A stretch of 64,000 bases of DNA, from contig NZ_JSEF01000002.1 of assembly GCF_000805675.1 (NCBI RefSeq), forward strand, positions 1 through 64,000, written 5' to 3'. The DNA is from Corynebacterium minutissimum (GTDB lineage Bacteria > Actinomycetota > Actinomycetes > Mycobacteriales > Mycobacteriaceae). The notes beneath the pieces were generated by a model. The model had not been told where the DNA came from. It made no database searches and was given only the letters and a program-made list of their open reading frames with translations. This document shows, in pieces, positions 61,744-64,000 of this stretch (position 1 is its first letter; each line of letters starts with the position of its first letter). The position numbers and the translations under genes are program-made.

Positions 61744-63291
61744 CTAGAGCGGGGAGATGGTGTGCTTCTTGGGCAGGTCCTTCTCCTGCTTATCGGCGAG
61801 CTGGCGCAGCGCGCGGCGCAGGGCTAGACGCGACTCAGAGGGCTTAATCATGCCATCGAGGTAGCCTCGCTCCGCGGCGACATAGGGCGCGGTCATGGTC
61901 TCGTCGTAAAAGTCCATGAACATCTTCTTCGTCATAGCGCGCTGCTCTGGGGTCTCGGCGGCTTCGAGCTGCTTGCCCGCAATCATGACCACGGCGGCGG
62001 CCGAGCCCATCACGGCGATCTGGGCCGTCGGCCACGCCAAGTTGATATCTCCCGTCAGGTTCTTCGAGCCCATCACGGCATACGCGCCGCCATAAGCCTT
62101 GCGCACGATGAGCGAGACCTTCGGCACGGTGGCCTCCACCACCGCAAACGCGAACTTTGCGCCGCGGTGAATCAAGCCTGCCTTCTCCTGGTCCACGCCC
62201 GGCAGGTAGCCCGGCGTATCCACCACGAAGACCAGCGGGATGTTGTAGGCATCGCAAATGCGGATAAAACGCCCGCCTTTATCGGCGGCATCCGCATCGA
62301 TACAACCCGCCGAATGCATCGGGTTATTCGCCACAAAGCCCACGGCCTTGCCATCAATGCGGCCAAAGGCGGTGATGACGTTGGGGGCGTAGTTCTCCTG
62401 GATTTCGATGAGCTCGTCGTCGTCGCCAAGCTGCGTCAGAAGGTCCATCATGTCGTAGCCGGCATTCGTGTCATCCGGCATGAAGGAATCCAGCTCGGTG
62501 TCCTGGGCTACCTCCTCATCAGTAGGCGCATCGAAGACCGGCGCCTCATCGAAGCAGGTCAGCGGCAAATGATCCAGCAAATCGCGCACGAGGTCGAAAG
62601 CATCATCCTCCGAGGGCACCACGACGGACACGTTGCCGTTAAGCTCCTGCTGGCGCGCGGAGCCCAGGTCGTGGGAAGAAATCTCCTCGCCCGTGACCTC
62701 CTTGATCACGTTCGGGCCCGTCACGTACATCTCCGCCTCACCGTCGACGGCGATGATGAAGTCCGTGGTCACCGGCGCATACACCGCGCCACCGGCGGAC
62801 TTGCCCATCATGATGGAAATCTGCGGGCTGCGGCCACTAAGCGGCAGCTGGCGGCGGGCAATCTCCGAGTACATGGCCAAAGACGTCACCGCATCCTGGA
62901 TGCGCGCGCCGCCGGAATCCTGGATACCGATGACCGGGCAGCCGATCTTGATGGCCAAATCCATGATGTCGGTAACCTTCTTACCAAAGGTCACGCCCAC
63001 GGAACCGCCATAGACCGTCTTATCGTGTGCGTAAATGCACACCGGGCGACCGTTGATGCGGCCGTGGCCGGTCACCACGCCGTCGGAGTAAATCGCGTCC
63101 GGGTCACCAGGAGTTTTGCCCAGGGCGCCAGTTTCGACGAAGGAGCCTTCGTCGAGAAGCGCGGCGATACGTTGGCGCGGCGTCGAACGCCCGGCCTCGT
63201 CGCGGCGCGCCCGGGAGCGCTCGCTGCCGGGGTCCTGGGCACGCTCGAGGCGCTCGCGCAGGTCCGCTAGCTTGTCAGCGGTGCTAGTCAC
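61744..63291 (-). CDS. accD3: Acyl-CoA carboxylase beta subunit (AccD3, mycolate synthesis)
   Basis: A 515-residue carboxyltransferase that carboxylates a long-chain acyl-CoA to give the extender used by Pks13 in mycolic acid condensation. Motifs are YGGSVGVTFGKKVTDIMDLA, IQDSGGARIQDAV, GKSAGGAVYAPVTTDFII, VVDTPGYLPGVDQE and RKAYGGAYAVMGSKNL (oxyanion glycines in both halves). Start GTG 63291 (MTSTADKLADLRERL) overlaps the Pks stop in GTGA; an earlier frame at 63420 is not credible. Gene order pks-accD3 is the standard mycolate unit. Confidence 0.93.
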   Translation of the reverse strand: MTSTADKLADLRERLERAQDPGSERSRARRDEAGRSTPRQRIAALLDEGSFVETGALGKTPGDPDAIYSDGVVTGHGRINGRPVCIYAHDKTVYGGSVGVTFGKKVTDIMDLAIKIGCPVIGIQDSGGARIQDAVTSLAMYSEIARRQLPLSGRSPQISIMMGKSAGGAVYAPVTTDFIIAVDGEAEMYVTGPNVIKEVTGEEISSHDLGSARQQELNGNVSVVVPSEDDAFDLVRDLLDHLPLTCFDEAPVFDAPTDEEVAQDTELDSFMPDDTNAGYDMMDLLTQLGDDDELIEIQENYAPNVITAFGRIDGKAVGFVANNPMHSAGCIDADAADKGGRFIRICDAYNIPLVFVVDTPGYLPGVDQEKAGLIHRGAKFAFAVVEATVPKVSLIVRKAYGGAYAVMGSKNLTGDINLAWPTAQIAVMGSAAAVVMIAGKQLEAAETPEQRAMTKKMFMDFYDETMTAPYVAAERGYLDGMIKPSESRLALRRALRQLADKQEKDLPKKHTISPL

Positions 63292-64000
63292 TTCCGAATC
63301 TTCTCCTCGATCCAATCCTCCATGTGCTTGCCCACGATACCGATAGCCGGCTCGTCGGGAACCGCCAGGTGGTCGCCCGGCAGCTGCACAATCTCCAGAT
63401 CCTTCACGATAACGCCCCAACCGCCGTCCGGGTTAATCTCCGCATACGCCGGCTCGAGCTCAATGGCGCCGTCATGCATGCGCTCGGAGCGGAAGAGGAT
63501 GACCGGCACGCTTACCGACGCCCACCTTCCCATATCCAGCGAGCCCAAAATCTGGTTGTCCACGAAGGACGCACGCTGGTGCTCGAGTACACCGGCGGAC
63601 AGGCCGTGTTCGGAGGCGTCGGTGGAGCTGAGGAATTCCGCGAGCATGGCCATGAGCGCATCTTCGCCGACAGTTTCCAGCATTTCGTAGGGCGGCTCGA
63701 AGTCGAGACCGTAGGTCTTCTTGGCAAAGGCGGCGTAGCGGCCCCACCGAGCCTTGGTTTCCTCCAGCGTTTTCGGGGCCGGATGCGCCGGCTGGGTGGT
63801 ATCCAGCAAAGCGATGAAGGCAACCTCGGCAGTATCCTCACCACGGGCTGCACGCTCTTGCAACTGGTAGGCCACCTCGTAGGCCAGCGCGCCGCCGAAG
63901 GACCAGCCGCCGAGCACAACCTTGCGGCCGCGCGCGTAATGCAGGATGTCCTCGATATAGGCGGCGGCGCGATCCTCCAGGCTGCCCTCGAGGCGCTCTA
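63288..64000 (-). CDS. pks13: C-terminal thioesterase end of polyketide synthase Pks13 (partial)
   Basis: The frame is open from the right edge of the window to the TGA at 63288-63290, giving about 236 residues of a larger protein. It carries the thioesterase Ser motif GGWSFGGALAYEVA, a lid-like region rich in charged residues and a late PGDHLAVPDEPAIGIV with the probable catalytic His. In Pks13 this domain releases the beta-ketoacyl mycolate precursor onto trehalose. The rest of the protein lies outside the window. It overlaps accD3 by four bases. Confidence 0.85.
   Translation of the reverse strand, partial: ERLEGSLEDRAAAYIEDILHYARGRKVVLGGWSFGGALAYEVAYQLQERAARGEDTAEVAFIALLDTTQPAHPAPKTLEETKARWGRYAAFAKKTYGLDFEPPYEMLETVGEDALMAMLAEFLSSTDASEHGLSAGVLEHQRASFVDNQILGSLDMGRWASVSVPVILFRSERMHDGAIELEPAYAEINPDGGWGVIVKDLEIVQLPGDHLAVPDEPAIGIVGKHMEDWIEEKIRK

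Overview
The window comes from a mycolate-type Corynebacterium of moderately high GC. I judge this from gene families and order: a fused PutA, GTP-dependent PEP carboxykinase, an AftD-type arabinofuranosyltransferase with its DUF2613 partner, an MmpL3/CmpL4-type exporter, AccD3 followed by the thioesterase end of Pks13, DUF222-HNH proteins and class C sortase-built pili. The species cannot be fixed from the sequence alone.

Layout. 1-7.1 kb: putA, an AI-2E family transporter, a nucleosidase and two tandem LppP/LprE-type lipoproteins. 7.1-10.7 kb: cysN-cysD-cysH on the minus strand (sulfate to sulfite), divergent from a shrunken ferredoxin-NADP reductase; an McbR-like operator lies between them. 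The sulfite reductase gene usual in this cluster is absent, and CysH has lost three of the four cysteines that normally hold its [4Fe-4S] cluster. 10.7-16 kb: a heterodimeric ABC exporter and a three-gene DUF6230/DUF6114 operon. 16-26.7 kb: an iron-sulfur membrane reductase with a long Pro/Ala tail, a cation/proton antiporter, a DUF1707 protein, an alanine-type aminotransferase, a DUF222-HNH protein, a YibE/F membrane protein, UDP-glucose dehydrogenase and dCTP deaminase.

26.8-35.9 kb: tRNA-Gly(CCC), a small frameshifted gene and a SpaD/SpaH-type pilus locus (shaft pilin, sortase, base pilin with an LAMTG signal, and a large tip pilin, plus a second convergent sortase). A C9 tract lies in the long upstream region and two hairpins follow the shaft pilin gene. 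35.9-40.5 kb: an ABC exporter, a VanW protein and a NagZ-like lipoprotein.

40.5-64 kb: a cell-envelope block whose order matches the Rv0204c-Rv0236c part of Mycobacterium tuberculosis and the NCgl2759-NCgl2773 area of C. glutamicum (from memory): a universal stress protein, DUF2613-AftD, a TmaT-like acyltransferase, a DUF3068 protein, a polytopic membrane protein, a GT4 glycosyltransferase, an MtrP-like methyltransferase, PEP carboxykinase, TrmB, a NYN protein, an MmpL exporter, two membrane proteins, a second HNH protein, a 35-residue PorA-like peptide gene, accD3 and the end of pks13. Together these make and acetylate trehalose mycolates, move them across the membrane and decorate arabinan and lipoglycans. 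An A/T-richer ABC pair resembling bacteriocin-immunity transporters is inserted between the methyltransferase and pckA.

The strongest leads are the cluster-less CysH with its decayed sulfur locus, the PorA-like micro-gene with its own terminator, and the regulatory features around the pilus operon.
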